Part shown: positions 22,662 to 30,514 of the stretch, piece after piece
Position numbering within the stretch: position 1 is the first letter of the stretch
Layout of the letters: every line of letters begins with the position of its first letter
Assembly (NCBI GenBank): GCA_030688735.1
Contig: JAUYJC010000082.1
Coordinates: 1 to 32,896 of the forward strand
DNA length: 32,896 nt
Source: Deltaproteobacteria bacterium
GTDB lineage: Bacteria > Desulfobacterota > Binatia > UBA9968
Direction of reading: 5' to 3'
The notes under the pieces: model-generated
Database searches by the model: none
Told to the model about the DNA's origin: nothing
The model's input: only the letters and a program-made list of their open reading frames with translations
Made by a program: the position numbers and the translations under genes

Positions 22662-23267
22662 ATGAAACGATTTGATTGTCTGCAACTGATCGCCGCGGAA
22701 GCCAAGGATGCGTTGGTCGTGAGTTCGGCCGGGGCGACGACCTTGGAGTGGAATGCCTTGCGGCCGAGCGATGGCAATTTTCGCGTGCGCACGCTGGGTC
22801 TCTGCTCATCGATTGCGCTCGGAATGGCTCTGGGGTTGCCCCATCGCAGGATCGTCGCGCTAGATGGCGATGGATCGCTGCTGATGAACCTCTGTTCTTT
22901 GCCGACCATCGCGCGCATGAGGCCGAGAAATTTGCTTCACGTTGTTTTCGACAACGAAGTGTATGAGGCCTCCGGGAGCAAGAAAACCGCGACGGCATGG
23001 GGCACGGATCTCGTCGAAATCGCGCGCGCTGCGGGGATCGAGAAGGCGCGCTGGGCAAATTCCGTGGAAGAATTCGCTCAGGCGGTATCTGAAGCATTGA
23101 AGGGCGAAGGGCCCTATTTCATCGGCGCTAAAGTCACCACCGAACGCACCGAAGTGCCGCCGTATCCGATGGATGAGGTCGAAAGCAAATACCGATTCGT
23201 CCGACACGTGGAAAAAACCGAGAATATAGAAATCTTCAAGAGCGGCTTGCCGGCGAGTTACGTGTGA
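22662..23267 (+). CDS. TPP-dependent decarboxylase, PP-domain subunit (ComE-like)
   Basis: A 201-residue partner of the preceding subunit. It has the thiamine diphosphate and Mg-binding motif LDGDGSLLMNL (GDG at 69-71) with its asparagine at N98 in VVFDNEVYEASG, plus SSIALGMALGLP before it. The tail after about residue 160 (TEVPPYPMDEVESKYRFVRHVEK) is as in sulfopyruvate decarboxylase beta homologues. There is no strong Shine-Dalgarno site before ATG 22662. The luciferase-like and RidA genes follow closely in the same direction, implying a pathway in which a decarboxylated aldehyde or enamine product is handled further (inference). Confidence 0.87.
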   Translation: MKRFDCLQLIAAEAKDALVVSSAGATTLEWNALRPSDGNFRVRTLGLCSSIALGMALGLPHRRIVALDGDGSLLMNLCSLPTIARMRPRNLLHVVFDNEVYEASGSKKTATAWGTDLVEIARAAGIEKARWANSVEEFAQAVSEALKGEGPYFIGAKVTTERTEVPPYPMDEVESKYRFVRHVEKTENIEIFKSGLPASYV

Positions 23268-23299
23268 GGCGCGCCGCCGAGCTCTCTCGCCAATGAATT

Positions 23300-24316
23300 A
23301 TGCAAATCGACATCGAATTTAACTCTGGTGCTCAATTGCCTCTGGACGCGATTCCCGAGCTGGCGCGGATGGCCGAGGCCCATGGATTCGGCTGCGCGTG
23401 GGGCGGGGAAGCGAACAACAAGGATCCGACGGTGATGTTGAGCGCGATCGCCGCGGTGACGAGCCGGATAAAAATAGGCTCGGCGGTTTATCATATTCTG
23501 GGCAGGACCCCCGCGACGCTTGCGCTGCAAGCCGTCGGACTCGATGAGTTGTCGGGTGGACGATTTCTGTTGGGAGTGGGATCGTCCAATCCGACCATTG
23601 CGCGCTGGCATGGCGTCACTCTCGATCATCCGCTCGGCCGCGTGCGCGAATATCTCGAGATCGTCAGCCGGGCGATGCGCGGTGAAAAGCTCGATTTTGA
23701 CGGTCATTATTTCACGTCGCATGCATTCAAGTTAGCCTTTAAAGCGAATTCCCAGCGGATTCCAATCTATCTGGCCGCCTTCGGCCCGATGATGACTCGG
23801 CTGGCCGGAAGAATCACCGACGGCGTTTTGATCAACATGGCCAATCCGACTGAGATTCGCAGAATCGTTGCCGAGGTGAAGAAGGGCGCTGAGGATGCCG
23901 GCAAAGATCCGGCAAGCATGGAAATCATCTGTAAGATACGTTGTTCCATCGCTCACAGTTACGGCGCTGCCCGCGAAGCGCTGAGTCACGCGTTGACCTA
24001 TTATGCACTGGCCGATTACTATCGCGACCTTTTGGGGCGCATGGGATTCGCGCCGGAAGTCGAAGCGATGCGTGCCGCGTGGAAATCGGGCGGGTTTCAC
24101 GCGGCGCGAAGATTGGTATCCGACCGGTTGTTCCAAAGTCTGCCGATGGTACCCGCTACTTCGGCTGAGGAAGTGGTCGCGCAGATCCAGCCGTATTTTG
24201 AAGCGGGGGCGACGCGGATCATCCTTCCATACGTCGGCGCCTCCGACGATTTGGTCGGAGAGATCAAGAACTTTATTCAATATTGGAGTCCGGCGACCAC
24301 CGGGCTCGATAAGTAA
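23300..24316 (+). CDS. Luciferase-like (LLM class) flavin/F420-dependent oxidoreductase
   Basis: A 338-residue TIM-barrel enzyme of the LLM family, using F420 or reduced FMN. Visible hallmarks are AEAHGFGCAWGGE near the start, TSRIKIGSAVYHILGRTPATLALQAVGLDELSGGRFLLGVGSS, and HPLGRVREYLEIVSRAMRGE, a typical F420/FMN phosphate-loop layout. IPIYLAAFGPMMTRLAGRITDGVLIN follows, as in methylene-tetrahydromethanopterin reductase-like relatives. It starts 32 bases after the decarboxylase subunit. The cofactor is not decided by sequence. Its substrate is presumably an intermediate of the same uncharacterised pathway. Confidence 0.9.
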   Translation: MQIDIEFNSGAQLPLDAIPELARMAEAHGFGCAWGGEANNKDPTVMLSAIAAVTSRIKIGSAVYHILGRTPATLALQAVGLDELSGGRFLLGVGSSNPTIARWHGVTLDHPLGRVREYLEIVSRAMRGEKLDFDGHYFTSHAFKLAFKANSQRIPIYLAAFGPMMTRLAGRITDGVLINMANPTEIRRIVAEVKKGAEDAGKDPASMEIICKIRCSIAHSYGAAREALSHALTYYALADYYRDLLGRMGFAPEVEAMRAAWKSGGFHAARRLVSDRLFQSLPMVPATSAEEVVAQIQPYFEAGATRIILPYVGASDDLVGEIKNFIQYWSPATTGLDK

Positions 24317-24330
24317 AAGGAACCCCAAAA

Positions 24331-24732
24331 ATGCCTTTTGAACTGTCGAATCCCACCGGCTTAGAGCCGCCGGTCGGCTACGCCCATGTGGCCAAGATAA
24401 CCGGCGGAAGTATTGTCCACGTCGCCGGTCAGGCCCCTTTCAACGAAAAGGGTGAGGTTGTGGGAAAGGGAGATTTCGTTGCGCAATTCGCCCAGGTGAT
24501 GCGCAATCTCAAGACCGCTGTCGAAGCGTCGGGGGGACGGCCGAACCAATATGCAGTTCTGACGATTTATATCACCGACTTGCAAGCCTACTGGGATAAC
24601 AAGAAGCCGCTGGCGGCCGCTTATCGCGAGGTTTTTGGAAAATATTTTCCGGCCATCACGCTGGTGGAAGTAAAACGCCTCTACAACCCCGACTGCCTGG
24701 TAGAAATATCCGGCATAGCAGTCATCGAATAG
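24331..24732 (+). CDS. RidA-family (YjgF) protein
   Basis: A 133-residue Rid-superfamily protein, normally a trimer that hydrolyses reactive enamines/imines to keto acids. Family landmarks are VHVAGQAPFNEKGEVVGKGDFVAQFAQVMRNLKTAVEASGG, the YAVLTIYITDLQAYW strand and PAITLVEVKRLYNPDCLVEISGIAVIE at the end. The arginine that defines true RidA deaminases appears to be replaced (VEVKRLYNP), so it may belong to an Rid subgroup with another activity. AAAGGA lies just before the ATG. It ends the decarboxylase-LLM operon, where an imine or enamine clean-up step would make sense. Confidence 0.9.
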   Translation: MPFELSNPTGLEPPVGYAHVAKITGGSIVHVAGQAPFNEKGEVVGKGDFVAQFAQVMRNLKTAVEASGGRPNQYAVLTIYITDLQAYWDNKKPLAAAYREVFGKYFPAITLVEVKRLYNPDCLVEISGIAVIE

Positions 24733-24961
24733 TTAACTTACCGGGACACAACTCGGTCTTGGCTCTCGCCAAGTACGTCATAATTTGGGCAAGATTTGCC
24801 AGTTTTTGGACATCCGCTCTGTTCAAGAACCCCTCCCGGTTTGCCCTAAAGAGTATAAATTCAACAGTTTAGTTAACTGGCACCCTGATTGCTCACAAAT
24901 CCGCTTAAAGCTGAATGCCTGAATCCCGATCATACAGATAGAGGAACCGGACGAGCGATTT

Positions 24962-25168
24962 ATGAGGAACCATCCGACTTCGATTTCAGAACAGGATCGC
25001 GACCAGGAGTTTTTCGACAGCGTCACCGAAGACGAGATTATGTATCACTGGCGGACGATCAGGAGCAAATGCCTGTCGGACGACGACGCTTGGCAGGCGA
25101 TCGTTACCGGAATCGCGTTGGATCTGGCCTTCGCGAAAAGCAAGACTTTTCGGCAGATCGAGCACTAA
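24962..25168 (+). CDS. Possible small protein, unsupported by homology
   Basis: A 68-codon frame (MRNHPTSISEQDRDQEFFDSVTEDEIMYHW, then RSKCLSDDDAWQAIVTGIALDLAFAKSKTF). Composition is protein-like: acidic start, aromatic middle and an amphipathic helix. The nearest GAGGA is 16 bases before the ATG, too far for a good ribosome-binding site, and I recognise no family. The 229 bases before it (24733-24961) show no gene; the 251 bases after it (25169-25419) show only GC-rich sequence. Confidence 0.4.
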   Translation: MRNHPTSISEQDRDQEFFDSVTEDEIMYHWRTIRSKCLSDDDAWQAIVTGIALDLAFAKSKTFRQIEH

Positions 25169-25419
25169 CGCAAATCCACTCATTTCTCTTGTCCTCGCGC
25201 CCACGAACTAGTTTTCGTCGACTCATTCGACCCCTCGACTCGATTCCCAGCCTTCGCCGGAGACTCCCTCGCCGGGGGTTCCGCCCTGCGAAGCGCGTGG
25301 GGAGATACCGCGGTCGTGAGGCCGTGGGACTCCATCCGAAGTCGCACCGCAACGCCATTCTTATTGACTCCCCCAGGCAAATCTGTTTGAATTGGGCTTG
25401 ATTCAAAAGGAGCGTTTAC
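25169..25419. other. GC-rich intergenic region upstream of rpoZ
   Basis: No supported gene. It contains a run of CTCG/CCCTCG-type words around 25220-25290, some of which can form local hairpins. A TTGACT at 25369 upstream of the rpoZ start is a possible promoter -35, but no good -10 follows at a normal distance. A minus-strand frame of 100 codons covers it but has no protein-like pattern. Confidence 0.4.
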
Positions 25420-25614
25420 ATGTCGCGCATTACCGTGGAAGATTGTCTGCAGAAAGTCGATAATCGCTTCGAACTCGTGATCCTCGCTTCCAAACGGGCT
25501 AGACAATTATTCAAAGGAGCGAGACCATCCATCGAATCGGATAATCGGGAAGTCGTCGTGGCTCTAAGAGAAGTCGCCGCCGGCAAAGTGCGTAAAGCAG
25601 CCAACCAGAACTGA
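25420..25614 (+). CDS. rpoZ: DNA-directed RNA polymerase omega subunit
   Basis: A 64-residue protein matching RpoZ throughout: [34 protein letters not shown], then [18 protein letters not shown]. Omega helps beta-prime fold and is part of the ppGpp-binding site in proteobacteria. AAAGGAGCG lies a few bases before ATG 25420. The canonical gmk and spoT neighbours of proteobacterial rpoZ are not in the window; instead rpoH follows after about 140 bases. Confidence 0.95.
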   Translation: MSRITVEDCLQKVDNRFELVILASKRARQLFKGARPSIESDNREVVVALREVAAGKVRKAANQN

Positions 25615-25690
25615 AGTTTCGCCAATTACCAAACGCGCTCCACGCTGCACCCAAGCTGCTGAATTCTCAGGCGTTTCAGTTTTCGTATTG

Positions 25691-25719
25691 TTGAAAACAT
25701 CGCCGCGACCGGCTAGATT
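25691..25719 (+). promoter_or_regulatory. Promoter of rpoH
   Basis: TTGAAA (25691-25696), exactly 17 bases, TAGATT (25714-25719). Transcription would begin near 25726, about 27 bases before the rpoH ATG. The spacing and match favour the housekeeping sigma factor. No heat-shock CCCCATNT element is seen. Confidence 0.65.
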
Positions 25720-25752
25720 TTTTCTTTGGTAGTGGGGGTCAGGTTACCGCTC

Positions 25753-26712
25753 ATGGCCGAAGAAGATAAAAGCTCAGAAAGCCAACCTCTGTTCCCTGAA
25801 ATCGATCCTGCCGGCATGGCTGCGGACGATCCCGAGCAGAACTCCGCGACCAAGGCTCTCGTCCCGTTCGACCCGCTTCAGCGCTATCTGGCCGAAATCC
25901 GCCGCTTCTCGATATTGAGCCGCGAAGAGGAGCATCGACTCGCGGTCGAGTACAAGGAATATGGTAACATCGAGGCCGCTTACAAGCTGGTTACGGCCAA
26001 TCTCCGCTTGGTCGTTATGATCGCCAGAGAATACCAAAGGGCGTTCAAAAACATTCTCGACCTGGTGCAAGAAGGGAATATGGGGCTGATGGAAGCGGTC
26101 AAGAATTTCGACCCCTATCGCGGCGTACGCTTTCCTTCGTACGCCGTGTGGTGGATTCGGGCCTATATCATACGTTACATCATGAATGATTGGCGGATGG
26201 TCAAAATCGGTACGACCCAGGCGCAGCGCAAGCTGTTTTTCAATCTGCAAAAGGAAAAGGAGCGACTCGAGGCCGAAGGATTGACCCCGGGGCCAAAACT
26301 CCTGGCCCAGCGGCTCAACGTCAAAGAAGACGAAGTGGTCGAGATGGAGCAACGGCTCGGCAGCCGAGACCTATCGGTGGATATGCCGATCGGGGTCGAT
26401 GACGAGGCGACTCTGCTGCATTTTTTACCGGACCATAAGCAAAGTCCCGAGGAAGAAGTTGCCGAGACGCAATATCAACAACTCTTGCGCGACAAGATGG
26501 AACTTTTTGCGCAGAGCCTTAGGGACAAGGAACTGGTCATCTACCGCGAGCGGCTGCTCAACGAAGAGCCGGCTACGCTCAGGGAAATCGGGGAAAAATA
26601 TGGTATTAGCCGGGAGCGCGTTCGGCAAATCGAAGAACGGGTGAAAAAGAAACTCAAGTCTTTTCTCACCAAGGAACTCAAGGATCAAAAGGATGCCGCC
26701 GGCGCGGAGTAG
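25753..26712 (+). CDS. rpoH: Sigma-32 family RNA polymerase sigma factor
   Basis: A 319-residue alternative sigma factor of the heat-shock group. From ATG 25753 there is a variable acidic N-terminus, then region 2: LVTANLRLVVMIAREYQ, NILDLVQEGNMGLMEAVKNFD, RGVRFPSYAVWWIRAYIIRYIM. The RpoH-type MVKIGTTQAQRKLFFNL box follows, then LSVDMPIGVDDE. Region 4 ends it with ATLREIGEKYGISRERVRQIEERVKKKLKSFL. The RKLFFNL box distinguishes RpoH from RpoD and RpoS. The ATG is preferred over GTG 25726 because that codon coincides with the predicted transcription start. Confidence 0.95.
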   Translation: MAEEDKSSESQPLFPEIDPAGMAADDPEQNSATKALVPFDPLQRYLAEIRRFSILSREEEHRLAVEYKEYGNIEAAYKLVTANLRLVVMIAREYQRAFKNILDLVQEGNMGLMEAVKNFDPYRGVRFPSYAVWWIRAYIIRYIMNDWRMVKIGTTQAQRKLFFNLQKEKERLEAEGLTPGPKLLAQRLNVKEDEVVEMEQRLGSRDLSVDMPIGVDDEATLLHFLPDHKQSPEEEVAETQYQQLLRDKMELFAQSLRDKELVIYRERLLNEEPATLREIGEKYGISRERVRQIEERVKKKLKSFLTKELKDQKDAAGAE

Positions 26713-26861
26713 CTTCGGTAGCGCGCTTGCTGAGATTTCCAATTCTCCGAAGGCCGCCCACGCCTGTGGCGACGCGTTATGACGCGCGGCGCAGGCGCTT
26801 TCGCTTGCGCCTCCGGCACACTTCTGATAGCAAAAAAGAAACGAACCGAGGGGAGAAATTC

Positions 26862-27314
26862 TTGCAATTTCAAAAGGACGTTGAGATCCGCGCGCCGCGG
26901 GAAAAGGTTTGGAATTTTATCTGGGACGTAGACCGTTTTATTTCCTGTCTGCCGGGCTGCAAGGATGCGAAAATCATTGAAGCGGGCAAACGGTACAGCG
27001 CGACCATGGTCGAAAAGGTCGGCCCGTTTAAAGTGGAATTCCCCACGACGATCGAGGTGCTCGAAACAGAAAAGCTAACGCGCATCAAGGCTCAAGCTAC
27101 CGGCACCGACAACAAGATCAGCAGCCGGATGAAGGTCGAGCTGGAGGTAAATCTCAAAGGAGAGGGCGAAACAACGTTCATGAGTTTCGTCGCCGGCGTC
27201 GATATCGTGGGTAAGCTGGCGGCCTTGGGCCACGGCATCATCAAAAGAAAAGCCGACCAGGCACTCGATGAGTTTGTCCAGGCCGTAAAGCAGCACTTGG
27301 AAGGAGATTCGTAA
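26862..27314 (+). CDS. coxG: CoxG-family SRPBCC protein
   Basis: About 150 residues from TTG 26862, chosen for the GAGGGGAG site six bases upstream; ORF codons before it read like repeat-poor intergenic DNA. The fold is the CoxG/SRPBCC helix-grip: VEIRAPREKVWNFIWDVDRFISCLPGCKDAKIIEAGKRY, then VEKVGPFKVEFPTTIEVLE and a C-terminal helix SFVAGVDIVGKLAALGHGIIKRKADQALDEFVQAVKQHL. In carbon-monoxide-dehydrogenase clusters CoxG anchors the enzyme or its assembly at the membrane. coxM follows after one base. Confidence 0.87.
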   Translation: MQFQKDVEIRAPREKVWNFIWDVDRFISCLPGCKDAKIIEAGKRYSATMVEKVGPFKVEFPTTIEVLETEKLTRIKAQATGTDNKISSRMKVELEVNLKGEGETTFMSFVAGVDIVGKLAALGHGIIKRKADQALDEFVQAVKQHLEGDS

Positions 27315-27315
27315 G

Positions 27316-28176
27316 ATGCTCAAACGTTTTCGCTTGGAGGAGCCGGAAAGCGCTAATGAAGCCTGCGAATTGCTCGGGCGATTCGGGGAGAGCGCGAAAG
27401 TCTACGCCGGCGGCACGGAATTGCTCCTGGCGATGAAAGAAGGGCTCGTCGACTATGAGCGCCTGGTCAACATCAAAAAGCTCGGACTCAATCAGATTAA
27501 GCGGGACAACGGGACGATCCATATCGGCGCGCTCTGTACCCACCGGCAGATCGAAACCGCGCCGGACTTGCAGCGAGCCTTGCCGGCGCTGGTGAAGTTG
27601 GAACGGAACGTCGCCAACGTCCGTGTGCGCCAAGTCGGGACTCTGGGCGGCAATCTCTGCTTCGCCGAGCCCCACGCCGATCCGGGAACGCTGCTGATTG
27701 CCCTCGGCGCAAAGTTGATTGCGGAAAAGGGCGCGTCAAAGCGGGAGATCTCCGCCGAGGATTTTTTTGTCGACGCATATGAAACCCGCTTGGCGGCGGA
27801 TGAGCTGCTCACCGAGATTCAAGTGCCGGTGCCGGCGGCGCATTGCGGCCTTGAGTATCTCAAGTTCGGATATCTGGAAAGACCCAGCGTAGGGTTGGCC
27901 ATAGCACTCACCGCGCGGGACGGAAAGAAATCCGTCGGCGATATCAGGATCGCCGTGGGTTGCGCCGGACCGGCACCGAAGCGGGTGGCAGAAGCCGAAG
28001 CGCTGCTCGAGGGAAAGAGCACCGAGGAAGCCATCCGCAGTTTGCCCAGGGCGGGTGAAATCGCCGGGCGGGCGGCGCAGGCGATCAGTGACCTGCACGG
28101 CTCGCAAGAATATAAAGAACACATCGTCGGGGTTTTGCTGAAGCGGGCCTTTCAGAGCGCGCTGAGCCAGTGTTGA
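27316..28176 (+). CDS. coxM: CoxM-type FAD-binding subunit of molybdenum hydroxylase family
   Basis: A 286-residue medium subunit that passes electrons through FAD. The FAD-binding glycine motifs are typical: KVYAGGTELLLAMK near residue 30, and RQVGTLGGNLCFAEPHADPGTLLIALGA near 110, with HIGALCTHRQIE between. The C-terminal domain contains DIRIAVGCAGPAPKRVAEAE and the FAD-subunit ending. It starts one base after coxG, so it is coupled. Members of this family serve CO dehydrogenase, xanthine dehydrogenase or hydroxylases, and the substrate is decided by the missing large subunit. Confidence 0.9.
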   Translation: MLKRFRLEEPESANEACELLGRFGESAKVYAGGTELLLAMKEGLVDYERLVNIKKLGLNQIKRDNGTIHIGALCTHRQIETAPDLQRALPALVKLERNVANVRVRQVGTLGGNLCFAEPHADPGTLLIALGAKLIAEKGASKREISAEDFFVDAYETRLAADELLTEIQVPVPAAHCGLEYLKFGYLERPSVGLAIALTARDGKKSVGDIRIAVGCAGPAPKRVAEAEALLEGKSTEEAIRSLPRAGEIAGRAAQAISDLHGSQEYKEHIVGVLLKRAFQSALSQC

Positions 28177-28203
28177 AGGTCTGGAGGGGGTTAGGGAGGA
28201 TTC

Positions 28204-28716
28204 ATGTCCAAAGCGATGGCTAGACGGTCGGACGCTCAAACGATACCGCTTTCATTTACTCTCAACGGGCGGCTCCAAGAGCTGGAGGTGGAGCCGCACG
28301 AGCTGTTGCTCGATGTGGTCCGCGATCGGTTCGGTTTGACCGGCGTCAAACTTTCTTGCGACGTTCAAGTCTGTGGCGCTTGCACCTTGCTCGTGGACGG
28401 GCGGCCGGTGAGCGCGTGCACGACACTTGCTTTCGAAGTCAGAGGACGATCCGTTCTTACCATCGAAGGATTGGCGGAGGACGGGAAACTGCACCCATTG
28501 CAGGAGGCGTTCATCGCGCATGGCGGGTTTCAGTGCGGCTTTTGCACCCCGGGAATGATCCTGGCGGCCAAAGCGCTTTTGGATGAAAACCCCAACCCCA
28601 GTGAAGAAGAGCTAAAACATTTCATGCACGGCAACATCTGCCGTTGCACGGGCTACAAAAAGATCATCGAATCGATAATGGCCGCGGCAAAGCTTATGCG
28701 CGGCAGCCGCGCATAA
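28204..28716 (+). CDS. coxS: CoxS-type 2Fe-2S small subunit of molybdenum hydroxylase family
   Basis: A 170-residue iron-sulfur subunit. The ferredoxin-type cluster is ligated by C52, C57, C60 and C72 (KLSCDVQVCGACTLLVDG, SACTT). The second cluster is ligated by C111, C114, C146 and C148 (FQCGFCTPGM, NICRCTGY). AGGAGG lies just before the ATG. The N-terminal extension (SKAMARRSDAQTIPLS) is longer than in CoxS of Oligotropha type. It ends a three-gene operon with coxG and coxM. No large molybdopterin subunit follows: the next gene is on the opposite strand. Confidence 0.94.
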   Translation: MSKAMARRSDAQTIPLSFTLNGRLQELEVEPHELLLDVVRDRFGLTGVKLSCDVQVCGACTLLVDGRPVSACTTLAFEVRGRSVLTIEGLAEDGKLHPLQEAFIAHGGFQCGFCTPGMILAAKALLDENPNPSEEELKHFMHGNICRCTGYKKIIESIMAAAKLMRGSRA

Positions 28717-28718
28717 GC
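28692..28718 (+). terminator. Hairpin spanning the coxS stop codon
   Basis: GCTTATGCGCGG and CCGCGCATAAGC form a perfect 12-bp stem around CAG, with the TAA stop inside the right arm. No T-run follows, so termination efficiency is uncertain; it may instead protect the mRNA 3' end. The following repeat array can fold too. Confidence 0.45.
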
Positions 28719-28806
28719 GTTCAAATCGTTCCAAACGTTCAAGTCGTTATGAAACCGGTTCCAGAAACGGTTTGAACGGCTTGAACAATTTGAACGCCTT
28801 GAACGA
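28718..28806. repeat. Inverted array of 9-bp repeats (CAAGCCGTT family), copy 2
   Basis: Left half: CGTTCAAAT, CGTTCCAAA, CGTTCAAGT, CGTT. Right half: AACGGTTTG, AACGGCTTG, AACAATTTG, AACGCCTTG, AACG. Both halves have strict 9-bp period and are inverted to each other, 25 of 31 positions matching at the outer end. It lies exactly between the convergent coxS and ubiD genes. The sister copy is at 13788-13880. Confidence 0.75.
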
Positions 28807-28816
28807 GTTCACTGTT

Positions 28817-30238
28817 TTAGTCTTCAATCCCATATTCCTTCCACCGGCTCGCCACGATATCCAGGTGTTCCTTGGGCGGCAAGGAGAGAGCCGGATATTC
28901 ATGTTTTCTTGTCGCGTCGATGGCGACGCGCGAGCCGATGTAGCGGCTCGGGTGGTGTTGCGGTACCGAGGCCGGTGCCTGCGAAGGGTCGAGACCGACG
29001 GCTTGAACATTCGTTTCGATGTGGATGTCGCGATCGGCTCTCACGTGCCAGCTAAGCGCCCAGTCCACGGCGAAGTCATCCCACACATCGACGTCGTCAT
29101 CCACGACCACAGTAATCTTGCCGAAGCCGGTCCGGAGCGACCAGGCACCGTACATGAGCTGCTTCACTTGCCCTTCGAACTGTTTCTTTAGCGAAATCAC
29201 CAGATACGCGCCGCTGCCGCCGGCTTCTTTCAAACGCACGTCCCTGATCGGAATGTGCAGTGTGTCTCTGAGATGCTTGAAAAGCGGCCATTCCCGGCCC
29301 ACGCCGCGAATGCAGCTCGACTCCGAAGGGGGCATCTGGCTGATGAACGCTTGGTAGAGTGGCTTGTTGCGGAAGGTCATGCACTTGATGTTGAAAAAAG
29401 GCTCATTGCCCGCAGGCCCCATGTAACCCGTGTATTCGCCGAACGGACCTTCGTGCTCCAGGGCGTTGGGCGGAATCTCGCCTTCGAGAACGATCTCTGC
29501 GGTTGCCGGAACTTCGAGCGGAACCGTTTCACAGGGCACCAGATCGACCGGCGCACCGCGCAGCGCCCCCGCTACGGCGAACTCGTCGAGCCGCTCGGAC
29601 ATTTTTGAAACCGAGACGTAGCCGATGGATGGATCGGCGCCGATGACGACGGCCACCGGAGTCGGTTTGTTTAGCGCGTTGTTTTTCCGCAGATGCCATG
29701 AGGCGTCCTGGTGCTTGCCGATGAGAAAGCCGGTCTTGTTGGGACCTTTGACCTCCATGCGGTAAGTGCCGACGTTACGCACGCCGGTTTCCGGATCTTT
29801 AGTTATGACATAGGGCGAAGTAAAAAATGGGCCGGGGTCCTCGCCCACGGTCCAGATTGGGATCGGCAGCTTGGTGATATCGACGTCTTTTCCGTGGAGA
29901 ATGTTCTCTTTGCACGGACCTTCCTTAACCATGCGCGGCGGAATTGGATGACCGAGGGCGTGATCCCATTTGCGGTTGATTCCCTCGACCGAATCGGTTT
30001 CCAAGCCGATGGCATAAACCTCTCTGGAGGCGCCGAGCACCCCGGCGACCACGGGAATGGAAAAGCCTTTCACGTTTTCAAAAATCAGCGCCGGCCGATC
30101 ACGCGGCGGAATCTTTTTGAACAGTTGCCGGCACACGGCGGCCAGCTCCCAGTCCTTGTCGACTTCCTTTTTGACTCGCTTGAGCTTGCCCTTCTTTTCA
30201 AGCGCCGCGACATATTCACGCAGGTCCGCGTAAGCCAT
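28817..30238 (-). CDS. ubiD: UbiD-family prenylated-FMN decarboxylase
   Basis: A 473-residue cytoplasmic (de)carboxylase of the UbiD superfamily, acting on aromatic or alpha,beta-unsaturated acids with prenylated FMN. The catalytic trio is visible: R160 in NVGTYR, and E263 and E268 in EHEGPFGEYTGYMGP, with the five-residue spacing known in Fdc1. SSCIRGVGREWPLFKHL and VVVDDDVDVWDDFAVDWALS are typical later segments. GAGGAGG precedes the ATG. No ubiX (flavin prenyltransferase) is in the window. True ubiquinone UbiD, phenylphosphate carboxylase and unknown-substrate decarboxylases all share this pattern, so the substrate is open. It converges on the cox operon. Confidence 0.93.
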   Translation of the reverse strand: MAYADLREYVAALEKKGKLKRVKKEVDKDWELAAVCRQLFKKIPPRDRPALIFENVKGFSIPVVAGVLGASREVYAIGLETDSVEGINRKWDHALGHPIPPRMVKEGPCKENILHGKDVDITKLPIPIWTVGEDPGPFFTSPYVITKDPETGVRNVGTYRMEVKGPNKTGFLIGKHQDASWHLRKNNALNKPTPVAVVIGADPSIGYVSVSKMSERLDEFAVAGALRGAPVDLVPCETVPLEVPATAEIVLEGEIPPNALEHEGPFGEYTGYMGPAGNEPFFNIKCMTFRNKPLYQAFISQMPPSESSCIRGVGREWPLFKHLRDTLHIPIRDVRLKEAGGSGAYLVISLKKQFEGQVKQLMYGAWSLRTGFGKITVVVDDDVDVWDDFAVDWALSWHVRADRDIHIETNVQAVGLDPSQAPASVPQHHPSRYIGSRVAIDATRKHEYPALSLPPKEHLDIVASRWKEYGIED

Positions 30239-30275
30239 TTAGCCTCCTCATGCACACTCCGGCGAAAGTTTTCGT

Positions 30276-30304
30276 ATCTTAGGCACAATTAGTTTATATA
30301 TCAA
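30276..30304 (-). promoter_or_regulatory. Promoter of ubiD
   Basis: On the minus strand TTGATA (30299-30304), 17 bases, TAAGAT (30276-30281), giving a leader of about 30 bases with the GAGGAGG ribosome-binding site. Confidence 0.55.
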
Positions 30305-30391
30305 CGATTCATCCTGAAAGCGGCAGTTGGCGTGTCGAAGTGAACTATCGAGGTATTAACGTCGGTGGAATTTCGACCGGCAGGATATTCC

Positions 30392-30418
30392 ACCACGAAG
30401 GACACGAAGAGCACGAAG
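30392..30418. repeat. Three 9-bp CACGAAG direct repeats
   Basis: CCACGAAGG, ACACGAAGA and GCACGAAGT occur in tandem in the gap (30305-30514) between the ubiD promoter and the permease gene. It has the same 9-bp period as the two inverted arrays elsewhere but a different sequence. The gap shows no gene; nearby CCTTCGTAGCC is a partial inverse of one unit. Confidence 0.5.
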
Positions 30419-30514
30419 TTTAAACAGAAGGCATAATCCTTCGTAGCCGTCGCGGTGAGAAAGTATTTGGTCGAGCGTACGGCGAGCAACGAGGCTGTGA
30501 ATTACCGCTCTGTC

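Noticed and set aside
25104-25406. A 100-codon minus-strand frame upstream of rpoZ
   Set aside because: Arginine-rich composition of a GC-rich noncoding stretch, no ribosome-binding site and no recognisable motif.
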